From positions 1 through 63,202 of the forward strand of contig JAJDAJ010000081.1 in assembly GCA_029261925.1 (NCBI GenBank): a stretch of 63,202 nt of DNA, given 5' to 3'. This document shows, piece after piece, positions 1-7,562 of the stretch. Position 1 is the stretch's first letter, and each line of letters starts with the position of its first letter. Under the pieces are notes generated by a model. The model was given only the letters and a program-made list of their open reading frames with translations, was not told the DNA's origin and made no database searches. Source of the stretch: Deltaproteobacteria bacterium (GTDB taxonomy: Bacteria; Myxococcota_A; UBA9160; SZUA-336). Position numbers and translations under genes: made by a program.

Positions 1-2399
1 AGGGCTCGGCCCGCGAGCCCCTGCTCTACGACATGGCCGACCTGACCACGCACGCCCTGTGCGTGGGCAGGACGGGCAGCGGCAAGACCGGCCTGGCCGT
101 GGGGCTGCTCGAGGAGGCCGCGATCGACGGGATCCCCGTGATCGCGATCGACCCCAAGGGCGACCTGGGCAACCTGCTGCTGACCTTCCCCGAGCTGCGT
201 CCCGCCGACTTCCTGCCCTGGATCCAGACGGGAGTGGCCGGCAGCGACGACGCCTCGCTCGAGGACGAGGCGCGGCGCACGGCGCAGCTCTGGCGCAAGG
301 GCCTGGCCGACTGGGACCAGCCGCCCGAGCGGATCGCGCGCTTCGCGGACTCGGTCGACCGGGCGATCTACACGCCCGGTAGCAGCGCGGGCCGGCCGCT
401 GAGCGTGCTGGGGTCCCTGCGCGCGCCGGCCGCGGGCCTCGACGACGAGGGCCTGCGCGACCGGGTGAGCGGCGCGGTCTCCGGCCTGCTCGGCCTGGTC
501 GGCATCGAGGGCGACCCGCTGCGCAGCCGCGAGCACATCCTGCTGTCCACGATCCTCGATCGCGCCTGGCGCGAGGGCCGCGACGTGGAGCTCGGGGAGC
601 TGATCCGTCAGGTGCAGAGCCCGCCGTTCGAGCGCGTGGGCGTGATGGATCTCGACGGCTTCTTCCCCTCGAAGGACCGCTTCGAGCTCGCCATGGCCCT
701 GAACAACCTGCTGGCCTCGCCCGGATTCGACGTGTGGATGCAGGGCGAGCCGCTCGACGTGCAGCGCCTGCTGTACACGGCCGAGGGCAAGCCGCGACTG
801 TCGATCATCTCGATCGCGCACCTGAGCGACGCCGAGCGCATGTTCGTGGTCACGCTGCTCCTCGGCGAGATCCTGGCCTGGGTGCGCACGCAGCCCGGCA
901 GCCGCACGCTGCGCGCGCTGGTCTACATGGACGAGGTCTTCGGCTACTTCCCGCCGAGTGCCAACCCGCCGTCGAAGACGCCCATGCTGACGCTGCTCAA
1001 GCAGGCGCGCGCCTATGGCCTGGGAATCGTGTTGGCGACGCAGAACCCCGTCGATCTCGACTACAAGGGCCTGTCGAACTGTGGGACCTGGTTCCTGGGC
1101 CGACTGCAGACCGAGCGCGACAAGGCGCGCGTTCTCGACGGGCTGGAGAGAGCGTCGGGACGCGGGCTGGACCGCGCGAAGATCGACGACCTGCTGTCGA
1201 CCTTGCCCAAGCGCACCTTCCTGATGCACAACGTGCACGAGGACGAGCCGGTGCTCTTCCAGACGCGCTGGGTGCTCTCGTACCTGGCGGGACCGCTCAC
1301 GCGCGAGCAGATCCGTCGCCTGGAGGGCACGTCGAGCCCGACCCCGATCGCGCCGGCGGCTCCGGCGGCGCAGGCCCCGACGGCGCCGGCGCGGCGCGCC
1401 GCCGCTCCGGCCGCGCCGCCCGGCGGTGAGCGCCCGCTGCTGCCGGCAGCCGTGACCGAGCGCTTCGTGCCCGCCATCCGCGCACCCGGCGCCGCGGACC
1501 GGCTGGTCTACCGGCCCGTGCTCATGGCGCGCGCCGTGCTGCACCACGCGAGCGCGAGCGCCGGTGTGGACCACTGGGAACGCGTGGCCGTGAGCGCGCC
1601 GCTGCCCGACGACGGCCGGGACAGCCCCTGGGACGAGACCCTCGTGCTCGGTGCGGCGCTCCCCGAGCTCGAGGAGGCGCCGCTGGAAGGCGCGGGCTTC
1701 GCCGAGCTCCCCGCGATCGCGGCCAGGGCCAGCTCCTACACGCGCTGGTCGAAGATGCTGCGCACCTGGATGTACCGCGAGCGGCCGCTCGAGCTCTGGA
1801 AGTCGCGTGCGCCCAAGCTGGTCTCGGCGCCCGGCGAGGACGAGGGTGCCTTCCGCGGTCGCGTGCGCGACGCCCTGCGCGAGAAGCGCGACGTCGGGCT
1901 CGACAAGCTGCGCAAGAAGTACGCCCCGAAGCTCAAGCGACTGCAGGACCAGGTGGCGCGCGCCGAGGACCGCGTGGAGCGCGAGGAGGCGCAGTACAAG
2001 ACCAGCCGTACCCAGACCGCGATCTCGTTCGGCGCGACGGTGCTCGGCGCGCTCTTCGGGCGCAAGGTCGGCAGCGTGGGCAACGTGGGGCGCGCGACCA
2101 CCGCCGTGCGCGGCGTGAGCCGCTCGGCGCGCGAGCACGGCGACATCGGTCGCGCCGAGGAACGGCTCGAGGTGCTGCAGGAGCGGCTGGTCGAGCTGGA
2201 GGCGGAGTTCGAGGAGGAGGTCGCCGAGCTGCGCGAGCCGATCGACGTGGACGCGGTCGAGATCGAGGCGCTGCGCGTCGCGCCGCGCAAGGGCGACCTG
2301 GAGGTCGAGGATCTGGCACTGGTCTGGCTGCCGTGGCGGATCGACGCCAGCGGGTTCGGCGAGCCGGCCCACGCGAAGCTCGGCAGGGAGGACGCATGA
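1..2399 (+). CDS. HerA/DUF87-like ATP-binding protein, 5' end cut by the window
   Basis: This is the C-terminal part of a P-loop ATPase of the HerA/VirB4-like class, which move DNA or protein by ATP hydrolysis. The reading frame is open from the first bases of the window, so the ATG at 33 is internal and the true start lies upstream. Counted from that ATG, Walker A (GRTGSGKTG) is at residues 12-20 and a Walker B-like VYMDEV lies near residue 290. An Ala/Pro-rich linker follows near 430-470, then a coiled-coil-rich tail interrupted by a Gly/Val-rich stretch near 670-700. The stop overlaps the next ATG (ATGA at 2396-2399), so the two genes are translationally coupled. The substrate is unknown; the chromosomal context does not suggest a conjugation system. 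Confidence 0.85.
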   Translation, partial: GSAREPLLYDMADLTTHALCVGRTGSGKTGLAVGLLEEAAIDGIPVIAIDPKGDLGNLLLTFPELRPADFLPWIQTGVAGSDDASLEDEARRTAQLWRKGLADWDQPPERIARFADSVDRAIYTPGSSAGRPLSVLGSLRAPAAGLDDEGLRDRVSGAVSGLLGLVGIEGDPLRSREHILLSTILDRAWREGRDVELGELIRQVQSPPFERVGVMDLDGFFPSKDRFELAMALNNLLASPGFDVWMQGEPLDVQRLLYTAEGKPRLSIISIAHLSDAERMFVVTLLLGEILAWVRTQPGSRTLRALVYMDEVFGYFPPSANPPSKTPMLTLLKQARAYGLGIVLATQNPVDLDYKGLSNCGTWFLGRLQTERDKARVLDGLERASGRGLDRAKIDDLLSTLPKRTFLMHNVHEDEPVLFQTRWVLSYLAGPLTREQIRRLEGTSSPTPIAPAAPAAQAPTAPARRAAAPAAPPGGERPLLPAAVTERFVPAIRAPGAADRLVYRPVLMARAVLHHASASAGVDHWERVAVSAPLPDDGRDSPWDETLVLGAALPELEEAPLEGAGFAELPAIAARASSYTRWSKMLRTWMYRERPLELWKSRAPKLVSAPGEDEGAFRGRVRDALREKRDVGLDKLRKKYAPKLKRLQDQVARAEDRVEREEAQYKTSRTQTAISFGATVLGALFGRKVGSVGNVGRATTAVRGVSRSAREHGDIGRAEERLEVLQERLVELEAEFEEEVAELREPIDVDAVEIEALRVAPRKGDLEVEDLALVWLPWRIDASGFGEPAHAKLGREDA

Positions 2400-3220
2400 G
2401 CCGGCCGCGCCGCAGCCTGATCACCGGCGCTACCGGCGGCATGGGCCTGGCCTGTGCGCGCCGTCTGGGCGCCGCGGGCGACTCGCTGATCCTGGTGGAC
2501 CTGGGCCAGGCGCAGCTGGACGCCCTGCGTGCCGAGCTGGCCGGCGACGCCATCTCGGCGCAGGGCCTGGTCTGCGACGTCGCGAGCCCGGACCAGCTGG
2601 CGAAGCTGGCGGCTGTGGTCGGGGACGGCGGCGGCGTCGACGTGATCGTCAACTTCGCCGGCCTGTCGCCGACCATGGCCGACTGGCGCCGCATCATGGA
2701 CGTGAACTACGTGGGCACCGCCCGGCTGCTCGACGCGCTCGAGCCGCAGGTGCGGCCCGGCGGCGTGGCGGTCTGCATCGGCTCGAACTCGAGCTACCTC
2801 CTCGAGGGCATACCGGCGGTGAGCGAGGTCCTGCGCGACGCGCTCGCGCCGGACCTGCTCGACCGGCTGGCGGTGCTCGACGAGGTCGAGGAGTGGAGCC
2901 CGGCCCTGGCCTACGCGCTCTCGAAGCGCGGCGTGCGCGAGCTCGTGTCGCGCCTGGCCGCGCCCTGGGGCCAGCGCGGCGCGCGCGTGGTCTCGCTCTC
3001 GCCGGGGATCACGGACACGCCCATGGGCCGCCAGGAGTACGAGCATCAGCCGGCGATGCACGAGATGGCGAAGCTCACCCCCGCTGGACGCGACGGCACG
3101 CCCGACGACATCGCCGCGGTGGTCGAGTTTCTCTGCTCGCCCGAGGGTGCGTACATCTCTGGCAGCGACGTGCTGGTGGACGGCGGGCAGACGGCGGCGC
3201 TGGGCGCCCTGCACCGGTGA
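2396..3220 (+). CDS. Short-chain dehydrogenase/reductase (SDR)
   Basis: A 274-residue NAD(P)-dependent oxidoreductase with a Rossmann fold. The cofactor motif TGATGGMG is at residues 10-17, NFAG near 86-89, the catalytic Ser near 130 and the Tyr-Lys pair in YALSK at 173 and 177. A long insertion (about 135-170) precedes the catalytic Tyr. This layout resembles the 3-alpha-hydroxysteroid dehydrogenase/carbonyl reductase group, but the substrate cannot be read from the sequence. The ATG at 2396 is chosen because it overlaps the upstream stop by 4 nt and sits directly before the cofactor motif. A longer in-frame start at 2333 would lie inside the ATPase gene and is unlikely. Confidence 0.9.
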   Translation: MSRPRRSLITGATGGMGLACARRLGAAGDSLILVDLGQAQLDALRAELAGDAISAQGLVCDVASPDQLAKLAAVVGDGGGVDVIVNFAGLSPTMADWRRIMDVNYVGTARLLDALEPQVRPGGVAVCIGSNSSYLLEGIPAVSEVLRDALAPDLLDRLAVLDEVEEWSPALAYALSKRGVRELVSRLAAPWGQRGARVVSLSPGITDTPMGRQEYEHQPAMHEMAKLTPAGRDGTPDDIAAVVEFLCSPEGAYISGSDVLVDGGQTAALGALHR

Positions 3221-3285
3221 GCCCCGGGCACCACGCGCTCCCGCACCGACCGCGCGAGGCGCCCCGCGCTCCCGCGCTCCCGGGC

Positions 3286-4155
3286 CTACTCGACGATCGC
3301 CGGGTTGAACGCGATGGGCGAGCCCAGCGCCTTGCGGAACGAGGGCGGCTGCTTGCCCCCCACGTCCTCGATGCCGTACTCGCGCGCCAGCTCGGCGACG
3401 ATCCAGGTGTGTCCGGAGCGCTTCATGCACTCGGGATCCGCCCAGAGCGCGGCGATCACGTGCCCGCTGAGCTGCGGCGTCTCGGCCGAGTCGGCCAGCG
3501 CTGCGAAGCGATCGGGCCGGCGCGCGATGGCGGCGGCCGTGCGCTCGGTCGCCAGGAATCCCATCCAGATCGACACCGCCGCGACGTCGTGCGGACGCAG
3601 ATCGACCGCCATGTCCCAGGCCATCTTGTCCAGGCCCGCCTTCTGCGCGCCGTACGCGGGCCCGTGCATGTAGCACTGAGCGCCGAACGACGACGTGTTG
3701 GCGATCAGGCCCCCTCGCTGCCGGACCATCAGCGGCGCGGCATGGTGGCTGGCCACGTACGCGGAGCGGAGGCCCACGTCGAGGATGTCGACCAGCTCCA
3801 GCGGCTTCTCCCAGAACGCCCCGTCCTCGATCAGCTGATCGTGCAGGAACGTCGCGTTGTTCACCAGGATGTCCAGCCGGCCGGCCTCGCTCTCGACGCG
3901 CTCGAACAGCGCCGCCACCGCGCCGTCGTCGCGGTGGTCGCACGGCACGGCGATTCCCTGTCCTCCCGCGTCGCTGATCGCCTCTGCGGTCGCGTCGATG
4001 GTCCCGGGCAGGGAGGCGTCGCCCTCGCGGCGCGTTCTCCCGGTGACGTAGACGCGGGCGCCCAGCGCACCCAGCGCCAGGGCGATCCCCTTGCCGGCAC
4101 CTCGACTGGCACCGGTCACCACGGCAACACGGTCCGCGAGCGCGTTCTGGGTCAT
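3286..4155 (-). CDS. Short-chain dehydrogenase/reductase, DHRS1-like
   Basis: A 289-residue classical SDR. The cofactor motif TGASRGAGKG is at residues 14-23, NNAT near 99-102, Ser at about 155 and YGAQK with Tyr168 and Lys172. The C-terminal part (SGHVIAALWADPECMKRSG) resembles DHRS1-like SDRs. The ATG is preceded by a GGAGG Shine-Dalgarno sequence, and a TAGACT -10-like hexamer lies about 25 nt upstream (4180-4185, minus strand). It converges with the SDR ending at 3220, with about 65 nt between the stops. The substrate is unknown. Confidence 0.9.
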   Translation of the reverse strand: MTQNALADRVAVVTGASRGAGKGIALALGALGARVYVTGRTRREGDASLPGTIDATAEAISDAGGQGIAVPCDHRDDGAVAALFERVESEAGRLDILVNNATFLHDQLIEDGAFWEKPLELVDILDVGLRSAYVASHHAAPLMVRQRGGLIANTSSFGAQCYMHGPAYGAQKAGLDKMAWDMAVDLRPHDVAAVSIWMGFLATERTAAAIARRPDRFAALADSAETPQLSGHVIAALWADPECMKRSGHTWIVAELAREYGIEDVGGKQPPSFRKALGSPIAFNPAIVE

Positions 4156-4256
4156 CGGGTCCTCCAGCGTCGTGCTGCGCAGTCTACATCCGTGGCGCGC
4201 GCCGGGTGGGCGGGAGCCGTAGGCGGGGCAGGGCAGCTCCGGGGAGGGGCATCCCG

Positions 4257-4877
4257 GTGAGCGACGAGGATCTCGAGCAGATCGCGCGGCGGACGCTGGC
4301 GCACTACGAGTCGCGGGCCGACGCGTTCTGGGAGGGAACGCGTGACCACGACGTGAGCCAGAACATCGTCGCGTTGCTCGGCGCCCTGGGCTCCGACCGG
4401 CCGCAGCGCATCCTGGACCTGGGCTGCGGTCCCGGACGCGACCTGCGACGCCTGCGCGACCTGGGGCACGAGGCGGTGGGACTGGACGGCTCGCCGAGCT
4501 TCGTGCGCATGGCGCGGGCGCACTCGGGCTGCGAGGTCCTGCAGCAGGACCTGCTCGAGCTCGACCTCCCCGACGCCTCGTTCGACGGCGTCTTCGCCAA
4601 CGCGTCGCTCTTCCACGTGCCGCTGCGCGCGCTGCCGCGCGTGCTGCGCGAGCTCTTCGCCGCGCTGCGTCCGGGCGGCGCGCTGTTCAGCTCCAATCCA
4701 CGCGGGGGTGGAGAGGAGGGCTGGAACGGCGAGCGCTACGGGGTCTGGCACGACCTGGAGCCGTGGCGCGCGTTCGTGACCGGAGCCGGCTTCATGGAAC
4801 TCGACCACTACTACCGGCCGCCCGGCCTGCCCCGTGCGCAGCAGCCGTGGCTCGCCACGCTCTGGCGCCGGCCCTGA
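4257..4877 (+). CDS. Class I SAM-dependent methyltransferase
   Basis: A 206-residue protein with the SAM-binding motif DLGCGPGRD at residues 54-62, an acidic ribose-binding position (GLDGSP, about 75-80) and a post-motif FANASLFHVP block near 113-122. This is the Methyltransf_11/25 fold. The GTG at 4257 is chosen because a GGGGAGGGG ribosome site lies just before it and the N-terminus then starts as other short family members do; an in-frame ATG at 4206 would add 17 Arg/Gly-rich residues. It is divergent from the SDR at 3286-4155. The methyl acceptor is not predictable. Confidence 0.87.
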   Translation: MSDEDLEQIARRTLAHYESRADAFWEGTRDHDVSQNIVALLGALGSDRPQRILDLGCGPGRDLRRLRDLGHEAVGLDGSPSFVRMARAHSGCEVLQQDLLELDLPDASFDGVFANASLFHVPLRALPRVLRELFAALRPGGALFSSNPRGGGEEGWNGERYGVWHDLEPWRAFVTGAGFMELDHYYRPPGLPRAQQPWLATLWRRP

Positions 4878-4881
4878 GCGC

Positions 4882-5448
4882 TCAGTCGCGCCCGACCACG
4901 GACACCGCCGCGCGCTTGGCGGCGTAGAGGCGCCGGTCGGCGACGCCGACGAGGGTCTTGGCGTCGCTGGCGTCGTCGGGCAGGGTGGCGACGCCGGCGC
5001 ACAGGGCCACGCCGTCGCGCTCGCGCAGGCGCGCCACCACGTCCCGGGCGAAGCTGAGCGCCCCCTCGGGGCCGGTCTCGGGCAGGAGCGCGGCCAGCTC
5101 GTCGCCGCCCCAGCGCGCGACGCAGTCGCTGCGCCGCGCGCGCTCGTGCAGCGCGCGTGCGGCGGCCCGCAGGGCGGAGTCGCCGGCCGCGTGTCCCTCG
5201 CGATCGTTGAGCTGCTTGAGGTCGTCGAGGTCGAGCAGCACCAGCGCGAGGCGGCGCGAGTGGCGCCGCGCGCGCGCCACCTCGACCTCGAGTGCCTGGT
5301 CGAGGCGCGCCCGGTTGAGCAGCCCGGTCAGGCCGTCGTGGGTCGCGCGCTCGAGCAGTGGTGCGAGCAGCCCGCGCAGGGCGCCCTCGTCGCGCGCCTC
5401 GCGCACGGCGCGCACCAGTGCCTCGAGCTCCTCGCGATCCGTCGCCAT
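4882..5448 (-). CDS. Diguanylate cyclase, minimal GGDEF protein
   Basis: A 188-residue protein consisting of a short N-terminal helix region (1-35) and a GGDEF domain. It makes cyclic-di-GMP from two GTP. The active-site loop reads RWGGDEL (112-118) and an inhibitory I-site RxxD (RRSD, 105-108) stands five residues before it, so both catalysis and product inhibition look intact. No sensor domain or membrane segment is visible, so it is a cytosolic enzyme of minimal type. A TAGAAT hexamer ends 6 nt before the ATG, suggesting a leaderless transcript. It is divergent from the MFS gene at 5493. Confidence 0.9.
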   Translation of the reverse strand: MATDREELEALVRAVREARDEGALRGLLAPLLERATHDGLTGLLNRARLDQALEVEVARARRHSRRLALVLLDLDDLKQLNDREGHAAGDSALRAAARALHERARRSDCVARWGGDELAALLPETGPEGALSFARDVVARLRERDGVALCAGVATLPDDASDAKTLVGVADRRLYAAKRAAVSVVGRD

Positions 5449-5454
5449 CGGCCC

Positions 5455-5460
5455 ATTCTA
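5455..5460 (-). promoter_or_regulatory. Candidate leaderless promoter of the GGDEF gene (TAGAAT)
   Basis: TAGAAT on the minus strand, 6 nt before the ATG at 5448, with no ribosome site between. Confidence 0.45.
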
Positions 5461-5492
5461 CCGCCCGCTGGCCGCGCTGCGCGCGCTCGTGT

Positions 5493-6692
5493 ATGAACTC
5501 GCCCGTGCTCGCATCGCTCGGACCCGCGGCGCTCGCCGCCTTCCTGGTCATGCTCGGCTTCGGCGTCCTGTTCCCGGTCCTGGCGGACTTCACCACCGCT
5601 CTGGGCCTGAGCAAGCTGCAGTACGGGCTCATCCTGAGCGCCTGGCCCGCGGCCGGCATCGTCGCGGCGCCCCTGTGGGGGCGCTTCTCGGACCGCCACG
5701 GCCGGCGTCCGGCGATCGTGGTGGGGCTCGTCGGCTTCGCGATCAGCTTCGCGGCCTTCGGGCTCGGCTCGAGCTTCGAGACCCTGATCGCGGCGCGCAT
5801 CGTCGGCGGACTGCTCTCCTCGGCGGCACTGCCCGCGGCGTTCGCCTACGCGGCCGACGTCACCAGCAGCGAGCAGCGCAGCCACGCCATGGGGCTGATG
5901 GGGGCGGCGGTCGGCCTGGGCGTGACCGTCGGGCCGGCGATCGGCGGCAGCCTGATGAGCCTGGGCCTGCGTGCGCCGTACTTCGCGTCGGCCGGGATCG
6001 GCGCGCTCGGCGCGCTGATCGTCTGGCGCGCGCTGCCGGAGAGCCTGACCGCGGGGCGCCGCGCGCAGCTCCTCGAGGAGCAGGCGCAGCTGGCGCGACG
6101 TGGCCTCACGCGTTCCCGGATCGCCCGCCTCCTCTGGCCGCTGCTGGCCGCGAGCTTCCTGCTCACCGCGGCACGACTCTCCATCGACGTGACGCTGCGC
6201 TTCCTGGTGGACGAGCGGCTCGGTGGCAGCGCCATGCAGGTCGGCTGGCTGATGTTCGGCATGGGCGTGATCATCATCGGGGTGCAGGGCGGTGCGATCC
6301 GGCCGCTCGTCGCGCGCAGCGGCGAGGCGGCGCTCTTCGCGCTGGGTAGCGCCATCATGGCGGTGGGTCTGCTCGCAGCCGGCTGGGTGGCCAGCTGGTC
6401 CGGCGTGATCCTCGCGGGCCTGGCGATCGCGGTGGGCTTCGCGCTGCACGCGCCGACCCTGACCAGCCTGCTCAGCCGTGCCGGCGAGCAGATGCAGGGC
6501 GTGACGCAGGGCCTGAACAACAGCGCCCAGGCAGCGGCGCGCGTGGTCGCACCGACGATCTTCATGGCCCTGTACTCGACCCGGCCGTGGACCGCCTACG
6601 TACTGGGCGCGCTGCTGGCGCTGCTCGCCATCGGCGTGGGGCTCGCCGGGGCGCGCGCCGCGCAGGACCACGGGACCCCCGATGTGAGCTAG
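5493..6692 (+). CDS. MFS transporter, drug/metabolite exporter type
   Basis: A 399-residue membrane protein with the hydrophobic periodicity of twelve transmembrane helices. The conserved MFS loop between helices 2 and 3 is present as GRFSDRHGRRP (about residues 67-77), and a second GxxxGPxxGG-like helix motif (GVTVGPAIGG) lies near 150. This resembles the DHA1-type efflux family with tetracycline/bicyclomycin-like pumps. The ATG at 5493 is preferred over longer upstream starts because it begins directly at the first helix. The substrate cannot be predicted. The gap to apaG is 10 nt, but apaG appears to carry its own promoter in the 3' end of this gene. Confidence 0.87.
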   Translation: MNSPVLASLGPAALAAFLVMLGFGVLFPVLADFTTALGLSKLQYGLILSAWPAAGIVAAPLWGRFSDRHGRRPAIVVGLVGFAISFAAFGLGSSFETLIAARIVGGLLSSAALPAAFAYAADVTSSEQRSHAMGLMGAAVGLGVTVGPAIGGSLMSLGLRAPYFASAGIGALGALIVWRALPESLTAGRRAQLLEEQAQLARRGLTRSRIARLLWPLLAASFLLTAARLSIDVTLRFLVDERLGGSAMQVGWLMFGMGVIIIGVQGGAIRPLVARSGEAALFALGSAIMAVGLLAAGWVASWSGVILAGLAIAVGFALHAPTLTSLLSRAGEQMQGVTQGLNNSAQAAARVVAPTIFMALYSTRPWTAYVLGALLALLAIGVGLAGARAAQDHGTPDVS

Positions 6693-6695
6693 CAT
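6690..6695 (+). promoter_or_regulatory. Candidate leaderless promoter of apaG (-10 TAGCAT)
   Basis: TAGCAT overlaps the stop of the MFS gene and ends 7 nt before the apaG ATG. With a usual -10 to start-site distance, transcription would begin at or next to the start codon. No convincing -35 box is visible. Confidence 0.45.
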
Positions 6696-6702
6696 TCCGC
6701 GG

Positions 6703-7092
6703 ATGGAGACCTCCGAGGCGATCACCGACGGCGTGCGCGTCTCCGTGCGCTCGCAGTACGTGGCCGAGCGCTCGCGGCCGCACCTGCAGGAGTACTTCTT
6801 CGTCTACACGATCACGATCGAGAACCGCAGCGATCAGCGCGTGCAGCTGCTGAGTCGCCACTGGATCATCACCGACGCCGAGGGCAAGCAGGAGGAGGTC
6901 CGCGGGCCCGGGGTCGTCGGTGAGCAACCCGTTCTCGATCCCGGACAGTCGTTCGAGTACACGTCGGCCTGTCCACTGCCGACCCCGTTCGGCTCGATGC
7001 GGGGGACGTATCAGATGGTCCGCGCGGACGAGTCCCTCTTCGATGCCGAGATCGCTCCTTTCCGGCTGGCTCAGCCTTACGCCATGAACTGA
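6703..7092 (+). CDS. apaG: ApaG domain protein
   Basis: A 129-residue ApaG protein, the usual length for this single-domain beta-sandwich family. The diagnostic block GPGVVGEQPVLDPG is at about residues 69-82, followed by YTSACPLPTPFGSMRGTY, both hallmarks of the family. In enterobacteria ApaG is linked to cobalt/magnesium resistance and diadenosine tetraphosphate metabolism; the exact biochemical role is not settled. There is no Shine-Dalgarno sequence before the ATG, but a TAGCAT hexamer ends 7 nt upstream. The gene converges with the DUF1302 gene across a 470-nt repeat-bearing gap. Confidence 0.95.
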   Translation: METSEAITDGVRVSVRSQYVAERSRPHLQEYFFVYTITIENRSDQRVQLLSRHWIITDAEGKQEEVRGPGVVGEQPVLDPGQSFEYTSACPLPTPFGSMRGTYQMVRADESLFDAEIAPFRLAQPYAMN

Positions 7093-7111
7093 TGCTTCCG
7101 GTCGGGGGGCC

Positions 7112-7215
7112 GCGGCGGGGGCGAGACTTCCGCCGGATTCCCGGGTCCCCTCCCGCCGCTCGCTTCGCTCGCTCTGGTCGACCCGATGAATCCGTCGGAA
7201 GTTCGCCCCCGCCGC
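7112..7215. repeat. Palindromic repeat A (36-nt arms)
   Basis: Left arm 7112-7147 and right arm 7180-7215 are reverse complements except for two mismatches and one single-base gap in each arm. The 32-nt loop contains a short tandem CGCTCGCT repeat. The core (GGGTCCCCTCC, the CGCTCGCT repeat, GTCGACCC) recurs in opposite orientation in repeat B. The arm sequence TCCGTCGGAAGTT (7191-7203) also appears at 17416-17428. Confidence 0.8.
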
Positions 7216-7440
7216 TCCTCCGTGCCTCCTTGCGGGTGGAGGAGCTGCCCATGTCGCGGTCTGAACGGGGCCCCGGACCCCGGCCCGCGCTCGGGTGGAA
7301 TCGCGACGAGCCGCTGCGAGCGAATCCGCTCGACACGCCGCGGGCCCCTTGCGAGCCCAGCTACCCCATACCCCTGCGCCGTCCCCCTCTTCATCCCACC
7401 CGAAGCGAACGAGCGCGCGGTCGCACCAGCACGGCGGAGC

Positions 7441-7534
7441 GGTCAGCGGCGCTTGCTCCTGAATCGTGGGTCGACGAAGCGAGCAAAGCGAGCGAAGGAG
7501 GGGACCCGCGATTCTGGAGCAAGCGCCGCTGACC
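7441..7534. repeat. Palindromic repeat B (32-nt arms)
   Basis: Left arm 7441-7472 and right arm 7503-7534 pair with only two mismatches. On the minus strand its inner part matches the core of repeat A (GGGTCCCCTCC, TCGCTCGCT-like loop, GTCGACCC), while the outer arm (GGTCAGCGGCGCTTGCTCC) is different. The two copies therefore belong to one family with exchangeable outer stems. Confidence 0.8.
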
Positions 7535-7562
7535 GCGGCACCCACCCTCGAAGCACGCGGCG

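Larger units (their letters stand above)
7093..7562. other. Gene-free convergent intergenic region with two palindromic repeats
   Basis: These 470 nt separate the 3' ends of apaG and the DUF1302 gene. I find no credible coding frame: the open frames here are Arg/Ser/Pro-rich and lack start signals. The stretch holds two related hairpins (7112-7215 and 7441-7534) and, between them, plain GC-rich DNA without a recognised element. The hairpins could end transcription from both sides. Confidence 0.7.

Noticed and set aside
1736..3943. 735-codon minus-strand open frame
   Set aside because: It is a shadow of the ATPase and SDR genes; Arg/Ala-rich, no domain, no start signal.
7473..7502. Possible short CRISPR-like repeats (GCGAGC/GCTCGC units)
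   Set aside because: Only two or three 6-8 nt units occur in each hairpin loop, without spacers or cas genes.
7093..7562. Small Arg/Ser-rich open frames in the apaG-DUF1302 gap
   Set aside because: They cross the palindromic repeats in several frames on both strands, which is expected from the repeats themselves; no ribosome site or protein-like composition.
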